Assembly (NCBI GenBank): GCA_005883175.1
Contig: VAYV01000048.1
Span: 1-10,798, forward strand
Length of the DNA stretch: 10,798 nt
Source of the DNA: Actinomycetota bacterium
GTDB lineage: Bacteria; Actinomycetota; AC-67
Direction: 5' to 3'
The notes beneath the pieces are model-generated. The model was not told the origin of the DNA. It saw only the letters and a list, made by a program, of their open reading frames with translations, and did not search any database. The position numbers and the translations under genes were made by a program. How positions within the stretch are numbered: the first letter of the stretch is position 1; every line of letters starts with the position of its first letter. Shown here piece by piece: positions 1-7,965 of this stretch.

Positions 1-656
1 GAGCGATTCGCGATCGCGTCGAGCGCGTCGCCGTCTGCCTTCATCCCTCCGATCCCGCGCTCGACGTCGTCGACTGCCCGGTCGAGGATCGTTCGGATGT
101 CGGCCTCGGTGAGGGAGTCAAGGCGGAACAGTACGGTTCGCGAGAGCAAGGGGCGGATGATGCTGAAGAACGGCGACTCGGTGGTCGCGCCGACGAGGAC
201 GATCCAGCCCGCTTCGACACCGGGCAGCAAGACATCTTGTTGCGCCTTGTTGAAGCGGTGGACCTCGTCGATGAACAGGACCGTGCGGCGACCCGTCGCT
301 TCAAGCCGCTCGCGGCCTTCTTCGACGACCCGCCGCACGTCGGCGACGCCGGACGTCACCGCCGACAGCTGGATGAACTCCGCGGACGTATGCCGCGCGA
401 TCAGCACCGCCAGCGACGTCTTCCCCGTTCCCGCCGGTCCGACGAGCATCACCGACCGGAGCTTGTCCTCCTCGATCAGCGTCCGAAGAACGCTGCCACG
501 TTCCAGCAGATGCGACTGACCGACGAATTCATCCAGGGATCGGGGCCGCATCCGCGCGGCGAGTGGCGCCTCTTTGGGGGGCACCTCGGTGGGCGACCGG
601 CGCGCGCCCTCCGCGAACAGCGACGATCGCTGCGAGGGCTGCTTCCGGGGTGTCAC
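1..656 (-). CDS. rarA: Replication-associated recombination protein A (RarA/MgsA family AAA+ ATPase), 3' end cut by window edge
   Basis: AAA+ ATPase of the RarA/MgsA/WRNIP1 family, related to clamp-loader subunits, which acts at stalled or gapped replication forks in the cytoplasm. The 218 visible residues are about half of the usual 430-450. Counting from the GTG start, they contain Walker A GPAGTGKT at 73-80, Walker B LFIDE at 127-131 followed by the family hallmark VHRFNKAQQD, a sensor-1-type VGATTE at 155-160, and an arginine-finger-type LLSR at 170-173. The lead-in PLAARMRPRSLDEFVGQ (31-47) is also typical. I chose GTG at 656 because the family normally has residues ahead of PLAARMRP and because this GTG overlaps the aspS stop as GTGA. 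No strong Shine-Dalgarno is visible, so coupling to aspS translation is likely. The C-terminal tetramerisation domain lies outside the window. Family assignment is secure; the exact start is less so. Confidence 0.93.
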   Translation of the reverse strand, partial: MTPRKQPSQRSSLFAEGARRSPTEVPPKEAPLAARMRPRSLDEFVGQSHLLERGSVLRTLIEEDKLRSVMLVGPAGTGKTSLAVLIARHTSAEFIQLSAVTSGVADVRRVVEEGRERLEATGRRTVLFIDEVHRFNKAQQDVLLPGVEAGWIVLVGATTESPFFSIIRPLLSRTVLFRLDSLTEADIRTILDRAVDDVERGIGGMKADGDALDAIANR

Positions 657-2401
657 GACGGCAGCGGTCGGAGGCCGAGGATCTTCAGCTGATCGGGATC
701 GACCGGCGTCGGCGCACCCGAGAGCGGATCGACGCCCGACTGCGTCTTCGGGAATGCGACGACGTCGCGGATGTTCTCCGTCCCCAGCATCTGCATCATC
801 ACGCGGTCGATCCCACACCCGATCCCACCGTGCGGCGGCGGGCCGTACCGGAAGGCTTCGAGGAAGAACCCGAACCGCTCCTCCGCGTCCTCCGGCGAGA
901 TGCCGAGCGCGTCGAACACCTTGCGTTGGATGTCTGGACGGTGGATGCGGATGCTGCCGCTGAGGAGCTCGAGGCCGTTCAAAACGAGGTCGTACGCCGA
1001 TGCGCGCACGGCCGCCGGGTCGCCGTCGAGCGTCTCGCCGCCGCCAACCGGCATCGTGAACGGGTGATGGATCGGATCCCACTTGTCTTCGTCGGGGTTC
1101 CAAACGAAGAACGGATAGTCGACGATCCAGCAGAACTTCCAGGCGCCGTCGGGGATGAGGCCGCGCTCCTTCGCCAGCTCCATGCGGAGCGCGCCCAGGA
1201 TCGGGTTCACGACCTCGGCCTTGTCGGCCATCATCAGGATGAGGTCGCCCGGCTTCCCGTCCGTCGCCGACGCGATCCCGTTTCGCTCGCGCTCGGAGAG
1301 GTGCTTCGCGAGAGGGGAGTCCACCTCTCCCCCGTCGCGCAAGATGACCCACGCGAGGCCTTTCGCGCCGCGGTCCATCGCGGCGTGCTCGAGCCGCTTC
1401 AGCTGCGCGTGATTCAGCTCTCCGGCGCCCGGCACGGCGAAGCCGCGGATCGTTCCCCCGGACGTGATCACCGATCTGAAGATGCCGAGGCTCGTCTCCG
1501 AGAACACTTCGTTTAGGTCTGCGAGCTCCATGCCGTAGCGCAGGTCGACGTGGTCGGTGCCGAAACGCCTTATCGCTTCCGCGTACGGGATCCGCGGGAA
1601 CGGCTGCTCGACATCGACACCAACGCACTCACGCCACAGGTGGATGAACAATCCTTCGAGCAGCTGCAAGACGTCTTCTTGCTCGACGAAAGACATCTCC
1701 AGGTCGAGCTGCGTGTGCTCCAGCTGGCGGTCAGCGCGCAGGTCTTCGTCGCGGAAGCAGCGCGCGATCTGGTAGTAGCGCTCCATCCCGCCGACCATGA
1801 GGATCTGCTTCAGCATCTGCGGCGACTGCGGCAAGGCGTAGAAGCTGCCTCGCTGCAAGCGTGACGGCACGAGGAAGTCGCGCGCGCCCTCGGGCGTGGA
1901 CTTGAACAAGATCGGGGTTTCGATCTCGGTGAAGCCCCGCGCGTCCAGGTACGACCTGATCTCGCCGACGACCTTCGCGCGCAGACGAAGCGCGTGCTGC
2001 ATCTCGGGACGCCGGAGGTCGATGTACCGGTACTTCAGACGTGTGACGTCGTCGACGTCCACGCCGTCTTCCACGATGAACGGCGGCGTTTCGCTGGGTG
2101 AAAGAACCTCGAGACTTCTCGCCGTGATCTCGATCTCCCCCGTCGGCAGGTTCGCGTTCTCCGTCCCCGGCTTCCGCTTCTCGACCGTGCCGCCGATCGA
2201 GACGCAGTACTCGCGCTGCACGCTCTCGGCGTCCACGCCCACGTCCGGATGGACGACCACCTGAACCGTGCCGCTCGCGTCGCGGAGGTCGAGGAAGATG
2301 ATCTTCCCGTGGTCGCGGCGGTGGTGAACCCATCCGGCCAACCTGACTTCGCTCCCCGCGTCCGAAGCGCGCAGCTCGCCGCAGGAATGGGTTCGCATCA
2401 T
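653..2401 (-). CDS. aspS: Aspartate--tRNA ligase, probably non-discriminating (Asp/Asn)
   Basis: Class II aminoacyl-tRNA synthetase that charges tRNA(Asp) with aspartate in the cytoplasm. The 582 residues match the usual bacterial length of about 580-600. An N-terminal OB-fold anticodon-binding domain spans about 1-105 (GWVHHRRDHG at 23-32). The catalytic core has QSPQ at 192-195, motif 2 around FRDEDLRADRQ at 216-226 with Arg217, the bacterial GAD insertion domain in the middle, and motif 3 GIGCGIDRV near 525-533. His31 and Gly79 match the pair associated with non-discriminating AspRS, which also mischarges tRNA(Asn) for GatCAB. Odd points: the motif-2 loop reads RQLEHTQ rather than the common RQPEFTQ, and ELLSGS replaces the usual E-x-GGGS at 478-483. 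Two ATGs stand in tandem; I prefer 2401 because GGGGGAG (2416-2410) lies 8 nt upstream. It overlaps hisS by 4 nt (ATGA) and rarA by 4 nt (GTGA). Confidence 0.97.
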   Translation of the reverse strand: MMRTHSCGELRASDAGSEVRLAGWVHHRRDHGKIIFLDLRDASGTVQVVVHPDVGVDAESVQREYCVSIGGTVEKRKPGTENANLPTGEIEITARSLEVLSPSETPPFIVEDGVDVDDVTRLKYRYIDLRRPEMQHALRLRAKVVGEIRSYLDARGFTEIETPILFKSTPEGARDFLVPSRLQRGSFYALPQSPQMLKQILMVGGMERYYQIARCFRDEDLRADRQLEHTQLDLEMSFVEQEDVLQLLEGLFIHLWRECVGVDVEQPFPRIPYAEAIRRFGTDHVDLRYGMELADLNEVFSETSLGIFRSVITSGGTIRGFAVPGAGELNHAQLKRLEHAAMDRGAKGLAWVILRDGGEVDSPLAKHLSERERNGIASATDGKPGDLILMMADKAEVVNPILGALRMELAKERGLIPDGAWKFCWIVDYPFFVWNPDEDKWDPIHHPFTMPVGGGETLDGDPAAVRASAYDLVLNGLELLSGSIRIHRPDIQRKVFDALGISPEDAEERFGFFLEAFRYGPPPHGGIGCGIDRVMMQMLGTENIRDVVAFPKTQSGVDPLSGAPTPVDPDQLKILGLRPLPS

Positions 2402-3564
2402 CGCGCGCGCTCCCCCAGCCACGAGGTGGCCGCGTCGAAGGCGACTTCGCTCTGTTCTCCGGACGTCATGTCCCGCATGGTCACGGCGCCGGATGAAAGC
2501 TCCTTCTCGCCGATCAAGGCCGCGAACCGCGCGCCCGTACGGTCCGCGTGCTTCAGCTGTGTCTTCAACCCTCGCTCGACGTAGGCCATATCGGCCGCGA
2601 GACCAACCTCGGCCGCCTCTTGTGCGAGCAGGATGCGTTCGATCCCGAGTCCGAACCCGATGCCGGGTAGCGCCGGTCCACCGATCTCTTCGACCAGACC
2701 GTCGTACCGTCCGCCGCCCCCGACGGCGTTCTGCGCGGCTTCCAGAGCGCCGGACTGATACTCGAACGTCGTGCGGGTGTAGTAGTCGAAGCCGCGCACC
2801 AGCCGCGGTGCCATCTCGTACTTGATCCCTGCGTCGTCCAGGAACCCCTGGACGGCCGCGAGGTGCGCGCGGCAGTCGTCGCAGATGAAGTCGCTCAGCA
2901 TCGGCGCGGTCGCGAGGAGCGCTTGGTCCGCCGGCACCTTGCAGTCGAACACGCGCAGGGGATTCACGACCATCCGGCGCTTGCAGTCGGCGTCGAGCTC
3001 CTCGCGATGCTGCTCGAGGAACGCGCGCAACGCCGGCAGGTACCGGTCACGGCAATTGGGTCCCCGATGACCCATGCTGTTCAACAACAGCGTAACCGGC
3101 CCGACGTACGCCTCTCGAAGCAGGTTGTGACCGATCTCGACCACTTCGGCGTCGAGCGCCGGGTCCTCGGAGCCGACCGCTTCGATGCCCAGCTGGTGAT
3201 GCTGCCGGAAGCGTCCCTTCTGCGGCCGCTCGTACCGGAACATCGCGGCGTCGTAGTAGAGCTTGATCGGAAGCCCCTTGTCCCCCAGGTGATGCGTGAC
3301 GATCGCGCGCATCACGGAGGCCGTCCCCTCGGGCCGCAACGTGAGCGAGTGATCGCTTCGGTCCATGAACGTGTACATCTCCTTGTTCACGATGTCGGTG
3401 GCCTCACCGACGCTGCGCTCGAACAGGTCGGTGTCTTCGAACATCGGCGTGATCGCGCGGCCGTAGCCGGCGCGCCCGAAGATGTCCGCACCAAGCTTCT
3501 CGAGGGCCCAGAACCGTTCGGAAGCGGGCGGCAGGAAATCCTGCGTGCCCCGGGGCTGTTTCAT
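2398..3564 (-). CDS. hisS: Histidine--tRNA ligase with a shortened anticodon-binding domain
   Basis: Class II synthetase that charges tRNA(His); cytoplasmic homodimer in known cases. The 388 residues show motif 1 around MFEDTDLFERSVG (41-53), the LRPEGTASVMRA stretch (76-87), motif 2 with MFRYERPQKGRFRQHHQ (108-124), the histidine-specific RGFDYYTRTTFEY (257-269), and motif 3 GGGGRYDGL plus GIGFGLGIERI (282-311). A CxxC (FICDDC, 227-232) sits before the HisA motif, as in many bacterial HisRS. Odd: only 19 residues separate LLAQ (312-315) from TQLKHAD (335-341), where family members have about 50. The first strand and helix of the C-terminal anticodon-binding domain are therefore missing, roughly 33 codons, with the frame kept. 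The usual length is 415-430. The rest of that domain (ARFAALIGEKEL, RDMTSGEQ) is normal. ATG at 3564 overlaps the stop of the upstream hydrolase gene as ATGA, and the downstream aspS as ATGA. Confidence 0.95.
   Translation of the reverse strand: MKQPRGTQDFLPPASERFWALEKLGADIFGRAGYGRAITPMFEDTDLFERSVGEATDIVNKEMYTFMDRSDHSLTLRPEGTASVMRAIVTHHLGDKGLPIKLYYDAAMFRYERPQKGRFRQHHQLGIEAVGSEDPALDAEVVEIGHNLLREAYVGPVTLLLNSMGHRGPNCRDRYLPALRAFLEQHREELDADCKRRMVVNPLRVFDCKVPADQALLATAPMLSDFICDDCRAHLAAVQGFLDDAGIKYEMAPRLVRGFDYYTRTTFEYQSGALEAAQNAVGGGGRYDGLVEEIGGPALPGIGFGLGIERILLAQEAAEVGLAADMAYVERGLKTQLKHADRTGARFAALIGEKELSSGAVTMRDMTSGEQSEVAFDAATSWLGERAR
2410..2416 (-). promoter_or_regulatory. Ribosome binding site of aspS
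   Basis: GGGGGAG on the minus strand lies inside the 3' end of hisS. It is 8 nt before the first of two tandem ATG codons (2401) and 11 nt before the second (2398). The spacing favours the first ATG, giving a protein that begins MMRTHSCGEL. This decides the start against the longer frame that would begin at 2422. Confidence 0.6.
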
Positions 3565-4250
3565 AGGCCCAGAAGGCGCGGGAGCTCGCCGCGTGCGTCG
3601 GCGATCACGAACGGGTTGGTGCGTCGCTCGACGCCGACGGCGGTCTCGGGGCCGTGTCCGCTCAAGATCACGACGTCGTCGTCCATCGGGAGCACGACGC
3701 GGCGGATCGAATCCATCAGGTCCTCGAGCGAGCCGCCGGGGAAATCGGAGCGGCCGATCGAGCCTTGGAAGATGAGGTCGCCGGAGAACAGGATGCCGTC
3801 TGTTATGAAGACGCAGTGGCCCGGCGTGTGGCCCGGCGTGTGACGAACCGTGAGGTTCACGCCGCCCAGACGCAGCTCGTCGTTGTCCGATAGATCTCGA
3901 ACGTCGGCCGGGATCCCGACGTCGAATTTTCCGAGCCCCAAGCGGCCGAGCGCCGCCCCGGGATCGTCGAGCATGTAGCGGTCGCCGGGATGTATGTACG
4001 CGGCGACACCGGCCTCGTCTGCGACGCGCGCCGCGTCCCAGATGTGGTCGATATGCCCGTGCGTCAGGAGGACCGCTTCCAGCCGAAGGCCGTGCGCCGC
4101 GAGGCGCTCTGAGACCAGCTCGCCCGCGTCTTGGCCGGGATCGATCACGACCGCGCCCTCGCCCGCGCGCGCAGCCAGAACGTACGTGTTCGACTGGAAC
4201 ACGCCGAGGGTGTAGCCCTCGACGATGCGCTGATCCGCCACGGCGGGCAT
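3561..4250 (-). CDS. Metallo-beta-lactamase-fold hydrolase, glyoxalase II-like
   Basis: Predicted cytoplasmic metal-dependent hydrolase of 229 residues in the small glyoxalase II-like (YcbL/Rv2581c-type) branch. Its true substrate cannot be read from sequence; annotations such as hydroxyacylglutathione hydrolase are by similarity only. The metal-binding signature is complete: THGHIDH at 63-69, a HTPGH ligand motif at 137-141, SGD at 156-158, and SGHG at 197-200. The full-length fold is present, ending with the family-typical ERRTNPFV near 208-215. ATG at 4250 was chosen because GGAGGGG (4267-4261) lies 10 nt upstream and homology begins there. The open frame extends to 4583, but that part is unlike the family and lies antisense to another gene. 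It is probably the first gene of a coupled operon with hisS, aspS and rarA, overlapping hisS by 4 nt. The same neighbour is found next to hisS in mycobacteria. Confidence 0.92.
   Translation of the reverse strand: MPAVADQRIVEGYTLGVFQSNTYVLAARAGEGAVVIDPGQDAGELVSERLAAHGLRLEAVLLTHGHIDHIWDAARVADEAGVAAYIHPGDRYMLDDPGAALGRLGLGKFDVGIPADVRDLSDNDELRLGGVNLTVRHTPGHTPGHCVFITDGILFSGDLIFQGSIGRSDFPGGSLEDLMDSIRRVVLPMDDDVVILSGHGPETAVGVERRTNPFVIADARGELPRLLGL
3817..3842. repeat. Perfect 12-bp tandem duplication inside the hydrolase gene
   Basis: The 12-mer TGGCCCGGCGTG occurs twice back to back (3817-3828 and 3829-3840), and two bases of a third copy follow. On the minus strand it encodes HTPGHTPG at residues 137-144, the metal-ligand loop. 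The protein motif HTPGHTxG is normal for the family, so the repeat probably reflects protein constraint and does not look like a separate element. Confidence 0.9.
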
Positions 4251-4290
4251 CCTATCGCGACCCCTCCGGGCCCGAGCGCGCATCCGGACC

Positions 4291-4319
4291 TTGCCGTCTG
4301 CGGACGACGCCGATATCGT
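4291..4319 (+). promoter_or_regulatory. Putative sigma70-type promoter for a leaderless plus-strand gene
   Basis: A -35-like TTGCCG (4291-4296) and a -10-like TATCGT (4314-4319) are separated by exactly 17 nt. Seven bases after the -10 box is GTG at 4327, the expected distance for transcription that starts on the first base of the start codon. No Shine-Dalgarno precedes any candidate start of the plus-strand gene, which fits a leaderless mRNA of the kind common in Actinomycetota. The promoter is inferred from spacing and hexamer match only. Confidence 0.42.
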
Positions 4320-4326
4320 CGCGCGC

Positions 4327-4704
4327 GTGGACCCGCTGCGCATGGTGCGCGTGATCGCTCTCGCTCGAGCGGCCTTCGGCGCTGCGCTGGCCGTCAAGAC
4401 GACCAAGATGCTTCGGCTGATGGTTCCCAACGAAGAGCCCGCCGGATCGCTGTTCTTGTTCGCACGGGTCGTCGGGATCCGGGATCTCGTGCTCGGGGTC
4501 GGGACGCTCGCGGCAACCTTCGGCGATGAGTCGGACACACGTCGCTGGGCGACGACGTGTCTCGCCAGCGACGTTGCCGACACGATCGCCGGAGCGGCCG
4601 CGTCTCGCTACGTCGGGCGGGGCGGCGCAGCCGCCGCAGCGCTCGCATCGCTTCCCTTCGTCGCCGGAGGCGCGTGGTCGCTGCGGGGGCTGCCGAAGGG
4701 CTAG
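4327..4704 (+). CDS. Small predicted membrane protein of unknown function (DUF4267-like)
   Basis: The only gene on the plus strand: 125 residues from GTG 4327. Hydrophobic stretches suggest three or four membrane passes: a first weak one near residues 6-23, a clear one around LFLFARVVGIRDLVLGVGTL (41-60), a third around the ASDVADTIAGAAA region (83-95), and a last Ala-rich one near 101-119. The pattern of an R-x-x-GIRDL-x-LG segment followed by a D-x-x-D helix resembles the DUF4267 family of small membrane proteins; I recall this resemblance and could not search for it. No function is known. It lies between dtd and the hydrolase gene, inside an otherwise minus-strand cluster, and ends tail-to-tail with dtd, the two stops sharing CTAG at 4701-4704. 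Alternative starts are ATG 4342 and TTG 4291; the latter falls on the predicted -35 box. It could be a regulated or lineage-specific insertion. Confidence 0.68.
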   Translation: MDPLRMVRVIALARAAFGAALAVKTTKMLRLMVPNEEPAGSLFLFARVVGIRDLVLGVGTLAATFGDESDTRRWATTCLASDVADTIAGAAASRYVGRGGAAAAALASLPFVAGGAWSLRGLPKG

Positions 4705-5150
4705 AAGGTCTTCTTCGAGTCGAGCAGGATCGTCACCGGCCCGTCGTTCACGAGCTCAACCTGCATCATCGCTTGGAACACACCTTCTGCGACGTCGAGG
4801 CCTTGCGCCCGCAAAGTTTCGACGAACGCGCGGTACAACGCTTCTGCCTTGTCCGGGGGTGCGGCCGCGATGTAGCTGGGCCGGCGCCCGCGCCGCGCGT
4901 CGCCGAGCAGCGTGAACTGGGAGACGACGAGCACCGCACCGTTCGACTCCTCGACCGACCGGTTCATCACGCTGGAGTTGTCGGGGAAGATCCGGAGCTG
5001 CCGAACCTTGTCGGCGAGCCACACACAGTCGGCGTGTTCGTCGTCGGCTCCGACCCCCAACAAGACGAGCAGCCCCGGTCCGATCGAAGCGACCTCCGAC
5101 CCGTCGACGGTGACCGACGCGCGCGCGACCCGCTGGACGACCGCGCGCAA
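4701..5150 (-). CDS. dtd: D-aminoacyl-tRNA deacylase (DTD)
   Basis: Homodimeric cytoplasmic proofreading enzyme that hydrolyses D-aminoacyl-tRNA (and Gly-tRNA(Ala)), keeping D-amino acids out of proteins. The 149 residues match the family's roughly 145-150. The two signature motifs are present: SQFTL at 77-81 followed by DARRGRRPSY (84-93), and the Gly-cisPro motif in NDGPVT at 135-140. The start is TTG 5150, giving L(M)RAVVQRVARASVTV, the canonical DTD N-terminus. The open frame runs upstream to 5336 only because it continues through the 3' end of rel out of frame, and that part is not DTD-like. The TTG lies 7 nt after the rel stop; a weak GAGAG overlapping the stop is the only Shine-Dalgarno candidate, so re-initiation after rel is likely. 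The rel-dtd pairing is common in Gram-positive bacteria. The 3' end meets a convergent gene. Confidence 0.95.
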   Translation of the reverse strand: MRAVVQRVARASVTVDGSEVASIGPGLLVLLGVGADDEHADCVWLADKVRQLRIFPDNSSVMNRSVEESNGAVLVVSQFTLLGDARRGRRPSYIAAAPPDKAEALYRAFVETLRAQGLDVAEGVFQAMMQVELVNDGPVTILLDSKKTF

Positions 5151-5157
5151 CGCGCTC

Positions 5158-7398
<2,241 letters not shown>

Positions 7399-7404
7399 GT
7401 CACC

Positions 7405-7410
7405 AGTGTA
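7405..7410 (-). promoter_or_regulatory. Possible -10 box of an internal rel promoter
   Basis: In the 39-nt gap between apt and rel, the minus strand reads TACACT, a fair match to TATAAT. It ends 6 nt before the rel ATG, and rel has no convincing Shine-Dalgarno. Together these would fit leaderless initiation. No -35-like hexamer stands at 17-18 nt upstream (the bases there are GC-rich), so this is a weak call. Confidence 0.25.
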
Positions 7411-7437
7411 ACCACCGGGATGAGCCTCCGGCCCGAG

Positions 7438-7965
7438 CTAATACTGCAGGAGAGACAGGATGTCGTAGCCTTCGAGCTTCTCGCGGCCCTTCAAGAAGGC
7501 GAGCTCGATCAGGAAGGCCATCGATACGACCGTGCCGCCCAGCCGCTCGACGAGGCGGGAGGCCGCAGCCGCCGTTCCCCCGGTCGCGAGGACGTCGTCG
7601 ACGATCGCGATCCGCTCGCCTTGTGTGATCGCGTCGGCGTGGATCTCGATCGTCTCCTCCCCGTACTCGAGCTGATAGCTCTCCTGCTCGGTCTTCCACG
7701 GAAGCTTGCCGCGCTTGCGGATCGGGACGAAACCGGCGGCCATGTGGTACGCGACCGGAGCGGCGACGATGAACCCCCGCGCCTCGATCCCGACGACCTT
7801 GTCGATGGTTCCACGGCCGAGCCCGACGACCAGCTCGTCGATCACACGGGACAGCGCGACGGGATCGGCGAGCAGAGGTGTGATGTCCTTGAACACGATC
7901 CCGGGCTGGGGGAAGTCCGGCACGTCGCGCACGCGACTCCGCAAGAGCTCGGAGGCGTCGCGCAT
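7438..7965 (-). CDS. apt: Adenine phosphoribosyltransferase
   Basis: Purine salvage enzyme: adenine + PRPP gives AMP + pyrophosphate; cytoplasmic. The 175 residues match the family (170-180). It opens with the typical RDVPDFPQPGIVFKDITPLL (13-32), has GIEARGFIVAAPVA (59-72) in the core, the adenine-proximal RKRGKLP stretch (83-89), and the PRPP-binding motif RIAIVDDVLATGGT at 118-131. The ATG at 7965 directly follows the secF stop codon (TAG-ATG, no gap), so it is almost certainly co-transcribed and coupled with secF. The only upstream Shine-Dalgarno candidate is the purine run at about 7971-7980, which also encodes the basic tail of SecF. Placement between secF and rel is the standard actinobacterial and Gram-positive arrangement; salvage feeds the same purine pool that Rel consumes. 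Nothing is unusual in the protein. Confidence 0.96.
   Translation of the reverse strand: MRDASELLRSRVRDVPDFPQPGIVFKDITPLLADPVALSRVIDELVVGLGRGTIDKVVGIEARGFIVAAPVAYHMAAGFVPIRKRGKLPWKTEQESYQLEYGEETIEIHADAITQGERIAIVDDVLATGGTAAAASRLVERLGGTVVSMAFLIELAFLKGREKLEGYDILSLLQY

Noticed and set aside
563..1516. A 317-codon plus-strand open frame antisense to aspS
   Set aside because: It is a mirror of the aspS codon pattern with no family resemblance and no promoter or ribosome site.
2402..2422. Start of aspS at the upstream codon at 2422
   Set aside because: It would add MAGGARA, not typical of the family, and would bury the Shine-Dalgarno that suits ATG 2401.
2863..3843. A 326-codon plus-strand open frame antisense to hisS and the hydrolase gene
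   Set aside because: It crosses two convincing minus-strand genes and has shadow-type composition.
4291..4326. TTG 4291 as the start of the plus-strand gene
   Set aside because: The TTG coincides with a -35-like TTGCCG at perfect spacing from a -10-like box, and no ribosome site precedes it. GTG 4327 is preferred, though not proven.
4251..4583. N-terminal extension of the hydrolase to an upstream ATG at 4583
   Set aside because: The added 111 residues are low-complexity Arg/Ser/Ala sequence antisense to the plus-strand gene, while ATG 4250 has a good ribosome site and homology starts there.
4704..4715. AGAAG-GT-CTTCT as a terminator between the convergent genes
   Set aside because: The loop would have only two bases and there is no T-tract, so it cannot act as a normal intrinsic terminator.
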